Source: FEN-1250 sp038237245
Lineage (GTDB): Bacteria > Gemmatimonadota > Gemmatimonadetes > Gemmatimonadales > Gemmatimonadaceae
NCBI GenBank assembly: GCA_038237245.1
Contig: JBBRYY010000002.1
Span: 1 to 64,000, forward strand
Length of the DNA stretch: 64,000 nucleotides
Direction: 5' to 3'
Position 1 is the first letter of the stretch. Each line of letters begins with the position of its first letter. The notes under the pieces are model-generated. The model was given only the letters and a program-made list of their open reading frames with translations. It did not search any database and had not been told where the DNA came from. Shown here piece after piece: positions 24,238 to 31,971 of the stretch. The translations under genes were made by a program, and so were the position numbers.

Positions 24238-24291
24238 ACTTAAAATCCCTTGCCTGCAAGGGCGTGCCGGTTCGAGTCCGGCCCCGGGTAT
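24238..24291 (+). repeat. attR: displaced 3' end of tRNA-Leu
   Basis: A 54-base copy of 3384-3437. It differs at three positions, all in the variable arm: GGCC-GCAA-GGCC at attL is GCCT-GCAA-GGGC here. One G-to-C change is matched by a C-to-G change on the opposite arm, so pairing is kept. The 5' half of a tRNA is absent, so this is no functional gene. It marks the right end of the element. Confidence 0.93.
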
Positions 24292-24527
24292 ATCGTGCCG
24301 CTGATATGTACAATTGAATACGCCCGAAACGTCGTAACATCAACGCGGGCTGCATTTTAGCTCGCGCTCGCTATTATTGTCCCTGACTCGGAGCGACGCA
24401 GCCATTCACTTTGGCTTGTGGTGGCGGTTGCCACCCATTCGACTCTCGTTCGTAGTTGCCGCCGGCCATCGGCGGATATGCACGAGCCTCGAATCCAACG
24501 CGGTTTCTTCAGCGGAGAACGCTCGCG

Positions 24528-25259
24528 ATGGCAGTTCGCAACCTGAGTGTGACGGAGACGCCGGATGATGCGCCTTCCCGGAATCTCATTCTCGCTGCGC
24601 TCCCTCCCGCCGAATTCGATCGCGTCGTGGCTGATCTCGAGCCATTTCCACTGCCACTCAACTACGTGCTGTACGAAGCAAACGCACGAATACCGCACGT
24701 CTATTTTCCGACGAGTGGATGCGTCTCGATGGTGAATGCAATGGACGATGGCGCGGTCGAAGTCGGAACGATCGGCTACGAGGGATGGGCCGGTCTTCCG
24801 CTGCTCCTCGGCGACGACAGGATGCCGACACGCGCGTTCGTGCAGCTCACCGGCGCGTCGTATCGCATGAGTGCTGCAAATTTCGCGAAAGCCGTCGAGA
24901 GAAATCAGCTGTTCGCGCGGATGCTCTATCGCCATTCGCTCGCGCTCTTCAATCAGGCCGCGCAGTCCGTTGCGTGTAACCGACTGCATACCCTGGAAGC
25001 CAGATGCGCGCGATGGCTGCTCATGACGCACGATCGCATGCGCCGGGAGTCGTTCAGGCTGACGCACGAATTCCTTTCGTACTCGCTCGGCGTGCACCGG
25101 CCGGCCGTCACACTTGCCGCCGGCGTTCTGCAGCGCGCGGGGCTGATCACGTACTCTCGCGGCAGGATCACGGTGCTCGACCGTGCCGGACTCGAAGCGG
25201 CGTCGTGTGACTGCTATGAGATCACGAGAAAGAGTTACGAGCGATTACTCAGCAGCTGA
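24528..25259 (+). CDS. Crp/Fnr-family transcriptional regulator
   Basis: A 243-residue regulator. The N-terminal part (about 30-140) is a cyclic-nucleotide-binding-like beta-roll, with FPTSGCVSMVNAMDDGAVEV and GTIGYEGWAGLPLLLGD in the positions of the effector pocket; a long dimer helix and the C-terminal winged HTH (EFLSYSLGVHRPAVTLAAGV with LQRAGLITYSRGRITVLDR) follow. The effector-binding Arg of classical CRP is absent, so cAMP binding is unlikely. The ATG at 24528 has GGAG upstream. First host gene to the right of attR. Confidence 0.85.
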   Translation: MAVRNLSVTETPDDAPSRNLILAALPPAEFDRVVADLEPFPLPLNYVLYEANARIPHVYFPTSGCVSMVNAMDDGAVEVGTIGYEGWAGLPLLLGDDRMPTRAFVQLTGASYRMSAANFAKAVERNQLFARMLYRHSLALFNQAAQSVACNRLHTLEARCARWLLMTHDRMRRESFRLTHEFLSYSLGVHRPAVTLAAGVLQRAGLITYSRGRITVLDRAGLEAASCDCYEITRKSYERLLSS

Positions 25260-25399
25260 TCATTCGGCGCTTCATCGCCGAAAGGATCTCGACTTTAGCT
25301 GTTCATCCCCTGAGCACTATTCGCACACCGCGCCGCCCGTCTGACGCGTCTCTTCCGCACGCGCCCCGTTCTTGCAAAGTATTACTCGCACGAGGTGGC

Positions 25400-25687
25400 G
25401 TGACGCGGTCGCGCGCAGAGCGGATCCAGGCAGGCGGGCGTGTGCTGGCGAAGAGGCTGATGGGACAACCGAAGCTCGAGACACTCGCTCAACGAATGAT
25501 TCACGCCGAAGACGGCACCCCGTGGCGAGTTCGGGAAGCCCGCGCGCACGACGTTCCTGGTGCGCAAGCCCCATGCTGCCTGATCTTCGACGCGGGACAC
25601 GTCTGCAGACGCGTGTGGCGATACCCCAAGCAGTGGAGCGAGCTCGGAGATGCCTCGCTGCTCGCGATCATGGAGCATCCCCGCTAG
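25400..25687 (+). CDS. Conserved-looking small protein, 95 aa
   Basis: A GTG-started 95-residue protein. A basic N-terminus (MTRSRAERIQAGGRVLAKRL) is followed by PWRVREARAHDVPGAQAPCC and a compact end LIFDAGHVCRRVWRYPKQWS-ELGDASLLAIMEH. The W/Y-rich end looks like a folded domain. No family recognised; function unknown. It converges with the dipeptidase gene, with only six bases between the two stops. Confidence 0.55.
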   Translation: MTRSRAERIQAGGRVLAKRLMGQPKLETLAQRMIHAEDGTPWRVREARAHDVPGAQAPCCLIFDAGHVCRRVWRYPKQWSELGDASLLAIMEHPR

Positions 25688-25693
25688 CCAACG

Positions 25694-26968
25694 CTAGGGA
25701 TGGAGCTGTCCGTCCAGCTCCGCGATGGTCGCGGTCGACGGCTTCCGCTCCTTCTGCAGCCTCGCCGCGACAGTCTCCGCCTGACTGAAGACGCGGATGA
25801 AGTTTTCTCCCGCCACTTTCCGCAGGTCGGCGTCCGACCATCCCCGACGCGCAAGCTCCGCCAGCAGATTCGGAAACTTCGAGACGTTCTCGAGCCCGGG
25901 GATCACATCGTCGATCCCATCGAAGTCGCTGCCGATCCCCACGTGATCGATCCCTGCTACGTCACGCACGTGCTCGATATGGTCCGCGACATCGGCGATC
26001 GACGCACGAACCGGCGGATTCGCCGCCTGCCACGCCGCCACCTCGTGCTGCGCCGCCGCCGTGTCCGCCTCGAACTTCGCCTTCGCATCGGAGCGCACCT
26101 TCTCCTCGGCCAAGTCGTGCGCGCGCGCCTTCGGTGACACGAATGTGTTGACGAACGGCACCATCACGATCCCGCCGTTCTTCGGTAGCCGCGCGAGAAT
26201 CGAGTCGGGGACATCGCGCGGATGATCGACGAGCGCGCGCGCTCCCGAGTGCGAGAAGATTACCGGCGCGGCGCTCACATCGAGCGCTGCGCTCATCGTC
26301 CCGGGCGACACGTGCGCGAGGTCGACGAGCATGCCGAGCCGGTTCATCTCGCGCACGACTTCCTTTCCGAAGGGAGTGAGCCCACCGTGCTTCGCCGTAT
26401 CGAGCGCGGCGTCGGCCCAGTCGAGCGTCACGTTGTGCGTGAGCGTCATGTAGCGAACGCCAAGCGCGTAGTACGCGCGGAGCGCGCCCAGCGAGTTCTC
26501 GATGGCGTGTCCGCCCTCCATGCCGAGGAAGGAGGCGACTTTTCCCTGGGCGAAATCGTAGCGGATGTCGGAAGCTCGGGTGGCGAAGGCGAGGCGCTCC
26601 GGATATTTCGCGATGAAGCGCCGCGCGATGTCGATCTCCTCGAGCTGCACGCGTGCGTAGCCCGAGTCCCTGATCTCTCCGGGGATGTAGACCGACCAGA
26701 ATTGCGCCCCGACCATCCCCTCCTTCATGCGAGCGAGATCCGTGTGACCCGCTGTCGTCTTGCGAAGGTCGTACGCTTCGACGTCACGCGGCCCCTGTTT
26801 GTCCTCGCGGATGCGCCACGCGAGATCGTTGTGGCCATCGACCAGCGGCGTCGAGCGCAGGATGCGCTTTGCGCGTGCGAGGTTGGTATCTGCAGCCTGG
26901 GCGGCCGCGTCGGCTGGCAGGAGGGAGGCGCAGACGAGCAGCATCGCGAACGCGAGGCGAATCAGCAT
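25694..26968 (-). CDS. Membrane dipeptidase (peptidase family M19)
   Basis: A 424-residue exported zinc dipeptidase. The signal peptide MLIRLAFAMLLVCASLLPAD precedes the barrel. Metal-site motifs are all present: DGHNDLAW (His/Asp), GMEGGHAIEN (bridging Glu), DLAHVSP (His), FSHSGAR (His) and GIGSDFDG (Asp). M19 enzymes cleave dipeptides, including D-amino-acid-containing ones. The start at 26968 is preferred because it gives a proper signal; upstream in-frame codons lie in low-complexity GCGGT repeats. Length fits the family. Confidence 0.92.
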   Translation of the reverse strand: MLIRLAFAMLLVCASLLPADAAAQAADTNLARAKRILRSTPLVDGHNDLAWRIREDKQGPRDVEAYDLRKTTAGHTDLARMKEGMVGAQFWSVYIPGEIRDSGYARVQLEEIDIARRFIAKYPERLAFATRASDIRYDFAQGKVASFLGMEGGHAIENSLGALRAYYALGVRYMTLTHNVTLDWADAALDTAKHGGLTPFGKEVVREMNRLGMLVDLAHVSPGTMSAALDVSAAPVIFSHSGARALVDHPRDVPDSILARLPKNGGIVMVPFVNTFVSPKARAHDLAEEKVRSDAKAKFEADTAAAQHEVAAWQAANPPVRASIADVADHIEHVRDVAGIDHVGIGSDFDGIDDVIPGLENVSKFPNLLAELARRGWSDADLRKVAGENFIRVFSQAETVAARLQKERKPSTATIAELDGQLHP

Positions 26969-27123
26969 GGGGCGGGAGCTCTGGGATGAGGGAAGAGTGG
27001 GGAATCGCTCGCACAATCTTGCATCGGAAGCGAGGATGTGCGAGCGGCATTCAGCAACGGTGCGGTGCGGTGCGGCGCGGTGCGGTGCCTTGCCCGTGCG
27101 TGGAGCGCGCGATAGCCTGTGCA

Positions 27124-27660
27124 ATGACCATTCTCGAAACCGACCGTCTCGTGCTGCGCCCCCTCGCCCTCGACGATCTCGAGTGGTTCTCCGCGCTTCG
27201 CGGTGATCCCGACGTGATGCGCTACATCGGCACTCAGGGGCCGCTCACTCCAGAACAGTCGGTAGCGAAGCTCGACAAGTACCTGAAGTGCTGGGCCGAC
27301 AATGGCCTGGGGATGTTCGGCATCCGATGGGGCGATGAACCGGTCGGATGGGGCGGGCTGCAGCCATTGGAGAACATCGGCGAGATCGAGGTCGGTTATG
27401 CCTTCGGGAAAAAGTCCTGGGGGCTCGGGCTCGCCACCGAGACCGCGCGCGCCGTGGTCGCGTGGGGATTCCTGGAAAAGCAGCTCGACCGGATCGTTGC
27501 GGTCGCGTCGCCGGAGAACTCGGCCTCACGGCGAGTCATGGACAAGCTCGGCATGACGTACGAGGGGCTGAAATTTCGCTATGGAACGGAGTGCGCCTAT
27601 CACTCACTGACGCGGGCCGACTTCGCGGCGAACGAGGCGAGGCGCAACCGCGCAGAGTAA
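27124..27660 (+). CDS. GNAT-family N-acetyltransferase (RimJ/RimL-like)
   Basis: A 178-residue acetyltransferase. It opens with the ILETDRLVLRPLALDDLEWF hallmark of the RimJ/RimL group. The acetyl-CoA pyrophosphate loop is GKKSWGLGLATETARAVVAW (K-x3-G-x-G-x-A), and ENSASRRVMDKLGMTYEG is the typical C-terminal signature of the group. Such enzymes acetylate protein N-termini, aminoglycosides or small amines; the substrate here is unknown. The ATG at 27124 matches the conserved start of the family. Confidence 0.9.
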   Translation: MTILETDRLVLRPLALDDLEWFSALRGDPDVMRYIGTQGPLTPEQSVAKLDKYLKCWADNGLGMFGIRWGDEPVGWGGLQPLENIGEIEVGYAFGKKSWGLGLATETARAVVAWGFLEKQLDRIVAVASPENSASRRVMDKLGMTYEGLKFRYGTECAYHSLTRADFAANEARRNRAE

Positions 27661-27687
27661 TGGCCGCCGCGCGACGAACGACACCGA

Positions 27688-27996
27688 TCAACGCTCCGAC
27701 TGGTCCGCGCACTGATGCCGCCGCACAGCCGCCACCGCAGGGCATTCGCGCCCATGCTCGCAATACCAGCCGTGCCGGTCGTGGAAGACCATGTGCACTC
27801 GAGGGGTGTCCTCAGGCAGGTCATCGACACGAAAGAGTTGCATCACCGTGGTGCTTTCGCCGCACCGGCTCTGCGGATCAAGACTGCGAACGCGGAGGAG
27901 CTCAGCGGGCTCGCGGCGGGAGCCTGGCTCCCGCACGGTGCCCCGAATCATGGCCGGAAATCGGTTGAGGTGTTGCATACTAAACTCTTTCGCCAT
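27688..27996 (-). CDS. Small hypothetical protein with Cys/His pairs, 102 aa
   Basis: Up to 102 residues; an internal ATG seven codons in is equally possible as start. The C-terminal part reads VHMVFHDRHGWYCEHGRECP-AVAAVRRHQC, with clustered Cys and His that could bind a metal ion. VMQLFRVDDLPEDTPR in the middle looks like an ordered strand-loop. No family recognised; reality of the gene is moderate. Confidence 0.45.
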   Translation of the reverse strand: MAKEFSMQHLNRFPAMIRGTVREPGSRREPAELLRVRSLDPQSRCGESTTVMQLFRVDDLPEDTPRVHMVFHDRHGWYCEHGRECPAVAAVRRHQCADQSER

Positions 27997-28203
27997 AGGA
28001 TTTAACCAACTGTGAGATGCCGGTGCGATGCGTTACGAGGCGATTCCGCGATTCGGTACTTGTTCGGTAGTGTCAGATTACGGCTGATAGCCTCCTTCGT
28101 CAACGCCTCTCCGCGTCCCCGGCGCGTCGTTCGAAACAACTCGCCCGCGATCCGACCACAGCTCATGTTGTCTCACAGTCTCGGTCGCTGATACGTTGAC
28201 TTG

Positions 28204-29199
28204 ATGCACGACGTCGTCTCCCTCGCCGAAGACCTCATCAGGCGACCGTCGATTACAGGCGCCGAGTTGCCAGCCGTCGAGTTTGCTGCAACCTGGCTTC
28301 GGGAGCGCGACTGGACCGTCACGCTCCAGCAACTCTCGCCCACTCGCGCCAACATCTGGGCATCACACGGACTCGGCTCCGTCACCCTTTCGACGCATCT
28401 AGACACCGTTCCACCCTTCATCTTGCCGGGGCGATCGGGAAACCGACTCACCGGACGCGGCGCCTGCGACGCCAAGGGGATCGCGGCCGCGATGATGGTC
28501 GCCGCCCAAACGATGGCCGACGAGGGGGAGAAGCGCGTCGACCTGCTCTTGCTGGTGGGCGAGGAAAAGAGCTCCGACGGCGCCCGTGCCGCGAATCTCC
28601 TCCCCGCCACCAGCCGCTTTCTCATCAACGGCGAGCCAACCGAGGGTCGACTCGCCTCCGGCGCGAAGGGCTCGATGCTCGTGACCGTCCGCACCCGCGG
28701 CCGCGCGGCGCACTCCGCCTATCCCGAGCTTGGCGATTCGGCGCTCACCCCGATGCTCGCGCTCCTCGCGACACTCGACGAGCTCGATCTTCCCGAGAAC
28801 CCTCGTCTCGGTCGCACCACCATCAACGTCGGCACACTCGTCGCCGGCCGCGAGGCGAACATCGTTCCCGACGCGGCGGTCGCGCAGCTGATGGTACGCC
28901 TGGTGGGTGATCCCGCGCAGGTGCGCGAGATCCTCGAGCGCTGGGCGTACGGCCGCGCGGAGCTGGAATTCGCGCCGCACATCCCCGCCATGCACTTCCA
29001 CACGCTCGCCGGCTTCGAAAGCGGGCCCGTCTCGTACACGAGCGATATCCCACTTCTCGATCGCTGGGGCACGCCGCTCCTCTTCGGCCCCGGGTCGATT
29101 CACGTCGCCCACACGCCAGACGAGTTCATCGACATCGACGAGCTTCGCGCAGCCGTCGGCAGCTACGTGCGTCTCGTGCGTACATTACTCGCCTCATGA
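28204..29199 (+). CDS. dapE: M20 peptidase, probable succinyl-diaminopimelate/acyl-amino acid deacylase
   Basis: A 331-residue M20 metallohydrolase. Zinc and catalytic positions are visible: STHLDTVPP (His-x-Asp), GRGACDAKG (metal-bridging Asp), VGEEKSSDGA (catalytic Glu and metal Glu), NGEPTEG and the VAHTPDEFIDI end (last His). Adjacent asd and dapD indicate succinyl-DAP desuccinylase of the lysine/peptidoglycan DAP pathway (inference from context; N-acetyl-lysine or acetylornithine deacylase would look similar). It is slightly shorter than E. coli DapE (about 375). ATG 28204 follows an in-frame TTG. The stop overlaps asd by four bases. Confidence 0.8.
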   Translation: MHDVVSLAEDLIRRPSITGAELPAVEFAATWLRERDWTVTLQQLSPTRANIWASHGLGSVTLSTHLDTVPPFILPGRSGNRLTGRGACDAKGIAAAMMVAAQTMADEGEKRVDLLLLVGEEKSSDGARAANLLPATSRFLINGEPTEGRLASGAKGSMLVTVRTRGRAAHSAYPELGDSALTPMLALLATLDELDLPENPRLGRTTINVGTLVAGREANIVPDAAVAQLMVRLVGDPAQVREILERWAYGRAELEFAPHIPAMHFHTLAGFESGPVSYTSDIPLLDRWGTPLLFGPGSIHVAHTPDEFIDIDELRAAVGSYVRLVRTLLAS

Positions 29200-30266
29200 C
29201 AGCTGCTCCCACTCGCAGAATTCCCGTCGGCGTGCTCGGCGCTACCGGCGCCGTCGGCCAGACGTTCATCCGCCTCCTCGCCGACCATCCATGGTTCGAG
29301 GTGACGGCCGTCGCCGCATCGGAGCGATCGGCGGGGAAGAAGTATCGCGACGCCGCGCACTGGCTCGGCGGAGAGATGCCCGAGAGCGTCGCCAACCTCA
29401 TCGTCACCACGTGCGATCCGGCGCGGGTCGGCACGCCGATCGTGTTCTCCGCGCTCGACTCCGATGTCGCCGGCGAGGTCGAGGCCGACTTCGCGCGCAA
29501 CGGTCGGCTCGTACTGAGCAACGCGCGCAACTACCGCATGGATGCGGACGTGCCGCTCGTCATCGCCGAGGTGAATCCCGAGCATCTCGGACTCATCCCC
29601 GTTCAGCGCGCCGCGCGCGGATGGACCGGTGCGATCGTCACGAACTCCAACTGTTCGACGATGGTCATCGCCCTCGCGCTTGCGCCGCTGGAACAGGCGT
29701 TCGGCATCGAGCAGCTCTTCGTCACCACCATGCAGGCACTCTCCGGCGCCGGCTATCCCGGCGTACCATCGCTCGACATCCTCGGCAACGTCATCCCCTT
29801 CATCGGCGGAGGCGAAGAGGAGAAGATCGAGTCTGAGCCACGCAAGATCCTCGGTACCTTCCAGAAGAACGCCATCACCCCCGCGCGCATGCGCGTGAGC
29901 GCGCAGGTGAATCGCGTCGCCGTGGAGCACGGACACACTGCATGCATGTCGGTGAAGCTCGCGTCGCGTGCGACTCCCGAGATGGCGATGGAGGCGCTCC
30001 GCTCGTGGAAGGGTGCGATCGCCGGGCTGGGATTACCGAGCGCGCCGGAGCATCCCGTGATCGTCACGTTGGAGCGCGATCGGCCGCAGCCGCGCCGCGA
30101 CGTCAACGCGGGGAATGGCATGTCCGTCGTCGTCGGCCGCGTGCGCACCGACCCGCTGCTCGACCTTCGACTCGTCGCGATGGGGCACAATACCATCCGC
30201 GGCGCGGCCGGCGCGTCGGTGCTCAACGCTGAGCTGATGTACGCGCGCGGTTTCATCGAGGCGTGA
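29196..30266 (+). CDS. asd: Aspartate-semialdehyde dehydrogenase
   Basis: A 356-residue NADP-dependent enzyme converting aspartyl phosphate to the semialdehyde at the branch to lysine, threonine and methionine. N-terminal nucleotide motif GVLGATGAVGQTFIRLL, catalytic Cys in NSNCSTM (about residue 151), and the His of VEHGHTACMSV. The PGVPSLDILGNVIPFIGGGE stretch is typical of the archaeal/fungal-type subgroup rather than the E. coli type. It overlaps dapE (ATGA) and dapD, so the three are one translation-coupled unit. Confidence 0.95.
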   Translation: MTAAPTRRIPVGVLGATGAVGQTFIRLLADHPWFEVTAVAASERSAGKKYRDAAHWLGGEMPESVANLIVTTCDPARVGTPIVFSALDSDVAGEVEADFARNGRLVLSNARNYRMDADVPLVIAEVNPEHLGLIPVQRAARGWTGAIVTNSNCSTMVIALALAPLEQAFGIEQLFVTTMQALSGAGYPGVPSLDILGNVIPFIGGGEEEKIESEPRKILGTFQKNAITPARMRVSAQVNRVAVEHGHTACMSVKLASRATPEMAMEALRSWKGAIAGLGLPSAPEHPVIVTLERDRPQPRRDVNAGNGMSVVVGRVRTDPLLDLRLVAMGHNTIRGAAGASVLNAELMYARGFIEA

Positions 30267-31138
30267 TGACGCACGCCGCTGTATCGCTCGACGAGGTGCG
30301 TACGCGCATCGAGCACGCCTCTACGGCATCGGCGGCCGGCGGCGCCTTCGACCGTGTAGACGCAAGGGCTGCCGTGGTCGAGCTGCTCGACGCGCTCGAG
30401 CGTGGCGACGTACGCTCGGCCGTGCGCTCCGTGAGCGGCCGGTGGGAGGCGGTAACGTGGGTCAAGGCGGGGATCATGCTCGCCTATCGTGTGAGCGATC
30501 TCGTGGAGATGGGGCGCGTGGATGAGAGCTCCTTCCGTTTCTTCGATCGTGATTTCTTCGTGCATCGCGAGTTCACCGTGTCCGACAACATCCGCATCGT
30601 GCCAGGCGGGTCGATCATCCGTCGCGGTGCCTGCGTCGCGCCCGGCGTGATCTGCATGCCGCCGATGCTCATCAACATCGGCTCGCACGTCGGCACCGGA
30701 ACCACGGTCGACTCCCACGCGCTCGTCGGGTCGTGCGCACAGGTGGGGGAGCGCGTGCATCTCAGCGCGGCGGCGCAGCTCGGTGGTGTGCTCGAGCCGG
30801 CGAACGCCGCGCCCGTGGTGATCGAGGACGATGTCTTCATCGGCGGCAATTGCGGCATCTACGAAGGCACCGTGGTGCGCCGGCGAGCGGTGATCGCCAC
30901 GGGCGTGATCCTCACGCGAGGAACTCCGGTATATGATCTCGTGCGCGAGACGGTGCATCGGGCGGAGAATGGCGCGCCGCTCGAGATCCCCGAGGGCGCG
31001 GTCGTGGTGCCGGGCACGCGGCCCATCACCGCCGGGTGGGGCGCCGAGCAGCATCTCGCATTGCAGACGCCGATCATCGTGAAGTATCGCGACGAGAATA
31101 CGGATGCGGCGATCGCACTCGAGCCGCGACTGCGATGA
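30266..31138 (+). CDS. dapD: Tetrahydrodipicolinate N-succinyltransferase
   Basis: A 290-residue enzyme that succinylates tetrahydrodipicolinate with succinyl-CoA in the DAP/lysine pathway. A helical N-terminal part precedes a left-handed beta-helix of hexapeptide repeats (VAPGVICMPPMLINIGSHVG, GTGTTVDSHALVGSCAQVGE, VIEDDVFIGGNCGIYEGTVV) and the C-terminal part with VPGTRPI. GTG 30263 is also possible; ATG 30266 shares a base with the asd stop. Co-location with dapE supports the succinyl branch over the acetyl branch. Confidence 0.93.
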   Translation: MTHAAVSLDEVRTRIEHASTASAAGGAFDRVDARAAVVELLDALERGDVRSAVRSVSGRWEAVTWVKAGIMLAYRVSDLVEMGRVDESSFRFFDRDFFVHREFTVSDNIRIVPGGSIIRRGACVAPGVICMPPMLINIGSHVGTGTTVDSHALVGSCAQVGERVHLSAAAQLGGVLEPANAAPVVIEDDVFIGGNCGIYEGTVVRRRAVIATGVILTRGTPVYDLVRETVHRAENGAPLEIPEGAVVVPGTRPITAGWGAEQHLALQTPIIVKYRDENTDAAIALEPRLR

Positions 31139-31971
31139 AGGAGCCGAACGTCGCGGTGATTGGGCTCGGCTGCATCGGTGGCTCCTTCGCGAAGGCGCTG
31201 ACGGCGAAGGGCGCATGCATTCGCGGCTGGAGCACGTCCGCCGACGACAATGCGATGGCTCGCGCGCTCGGCATCGACGTCCCGGATGTCTCGCTCGAAC
31301 AGTCCGTATCCGACGCAACGCTCGTCATCATCGCGGTCCCGGTGCAGGCGATCGCCGAAGTGGCGGGCACCGTGCTGCGCGGTGTACCGGCGGACGCCGT
31401 CATCACGCATTGCGGCGGAGTGCAATCGCGCTCCTCGCTGCAGCTCGACGAAGCGACGTACGCGCGCGTGATCGGTGCGCATCCACTCGCCGGCTCGCAC
31501 GACTCCGGCTTCGCTGCCGCGCGCGCCGATCTCTTCCACGCGTGCACCGTCAGCATTGAGTCGCGCCGCACGGATAGCCAGCAGAATGTGCTCGCCTGGC
31601 TCTGGGCAGGAGTGGACGCCGCGCGACTCGAGTATCGCGCTGCCGAGGCGCACGATGCGATGATGGCGTGGATCAGCCACCTGCCGCAGCTCGCGTCGAT
31701 CGCGCTCGCAGCGACCTTCGCGGCCGAGCACATCGATCCGGAAAGCGTCGGCCCGGGGGCGCGCGACACCACGCGCCTCGCCGCGAGCGCGTTCGAGCAG
31801 TGGTCCTCGCTCGTCCGGGCGCAGCCCGCGGTGCTGGATGCCGCGCTGGCGACGCTCGAGAGTACCGTGAGTGACCTTCGCGAGGCGCTCACGCACGAGG
31901 ATCAGCGCGCACTCCGGAAGATCTGGGATGCCGCGCGCGACTGGCGCAGCAGCGTGGAGCCTCTCTCGTGA
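31135..31971 (+). CDS. tyrA: Prephenate dehydrogenase (TyrA family)
   Basis: A 278-residue NAD(P)-dependent enzyme of tyrosine synthesis. VAVIGLGCIGGSFAKALTAK at the N-terminus is the dinucleotide-binding glycine motif; GAHPLAGSHDSGF carries the catalytic His region, and a helical dimerisation domain follows. No chorismate mutase or ACT domain is present, so it is the monofunctional type. The ATG lies within the dapD stop region (four-base overlap) and the end overlaps aroA, placing it in the same operon. Confidence 0.9.
   Translation: MKEPNVAVIGLGCIGGSFAKALTAKGACIRGWSTSADDNAMARALGIDVPDVSLEQSVSDATLVIIAVPVQAIAEVAGTVLRGVPADAVITHCGGVQSRSSLQLDEATYARVIGAHPLAGSHDSGFAAARADLFHACTVSIESRRTDSQQNVLAWLWAGVDAARLEYRAAEAHDAMMAWISHLPQLASIALAATFAAEHIDPESVGPGARDTTRLAASAFEQWSSLVRAQPAVLDAALATLESTVSDLREALTHEDQRALRKIWDAARDWRSSVEPLS

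Larger units (their letters stand above)
3384..24291. mobile_element. About 20.9-kb tRNA-Leu-integrated element, phage-satellite-like
   Basis: Bounded by 54-bp direct repeats that duplicate the 3' half of tRNA-Leu(TAA), with a tyrosine integrase next to the tRNA. Contents include an iteron-like region, a Prim-Pol/helicase replicase, HTH proteins, an endonuclease VII-like protein, secreted cargo, a HEPN-motif protein, and a leftward operon with virion-like and small-terminase-like proteins. No conjugation genes and no capsid, portal, large terminase or tail genes were recognised. The set recalls phage-inducible chromosomal islands (int, HTH, pri-rep, terS), but a decayed prophage or non-conjugative mobilizable island remains possible. 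Confidence 0.85.

Noticed and set aside
24238..24291. Considered as a second tRNA-Leu gene
   Set aside because: Only the anticodon loop onward is present; the acceptor 5' arm, D-arm and 5' anticodon stem are missing.
3384..24291. Integrative conjugative element
   Set aside because: No relaxase, coupling protein or type IV secretion gene was recognised in the element.
27055..27095. GCGGT-type short tandem repeats next to the GNAT gene
   Set aside because: Simple low-complexity sequence of five-base units; not a CRISPR array, as there are no spacers.
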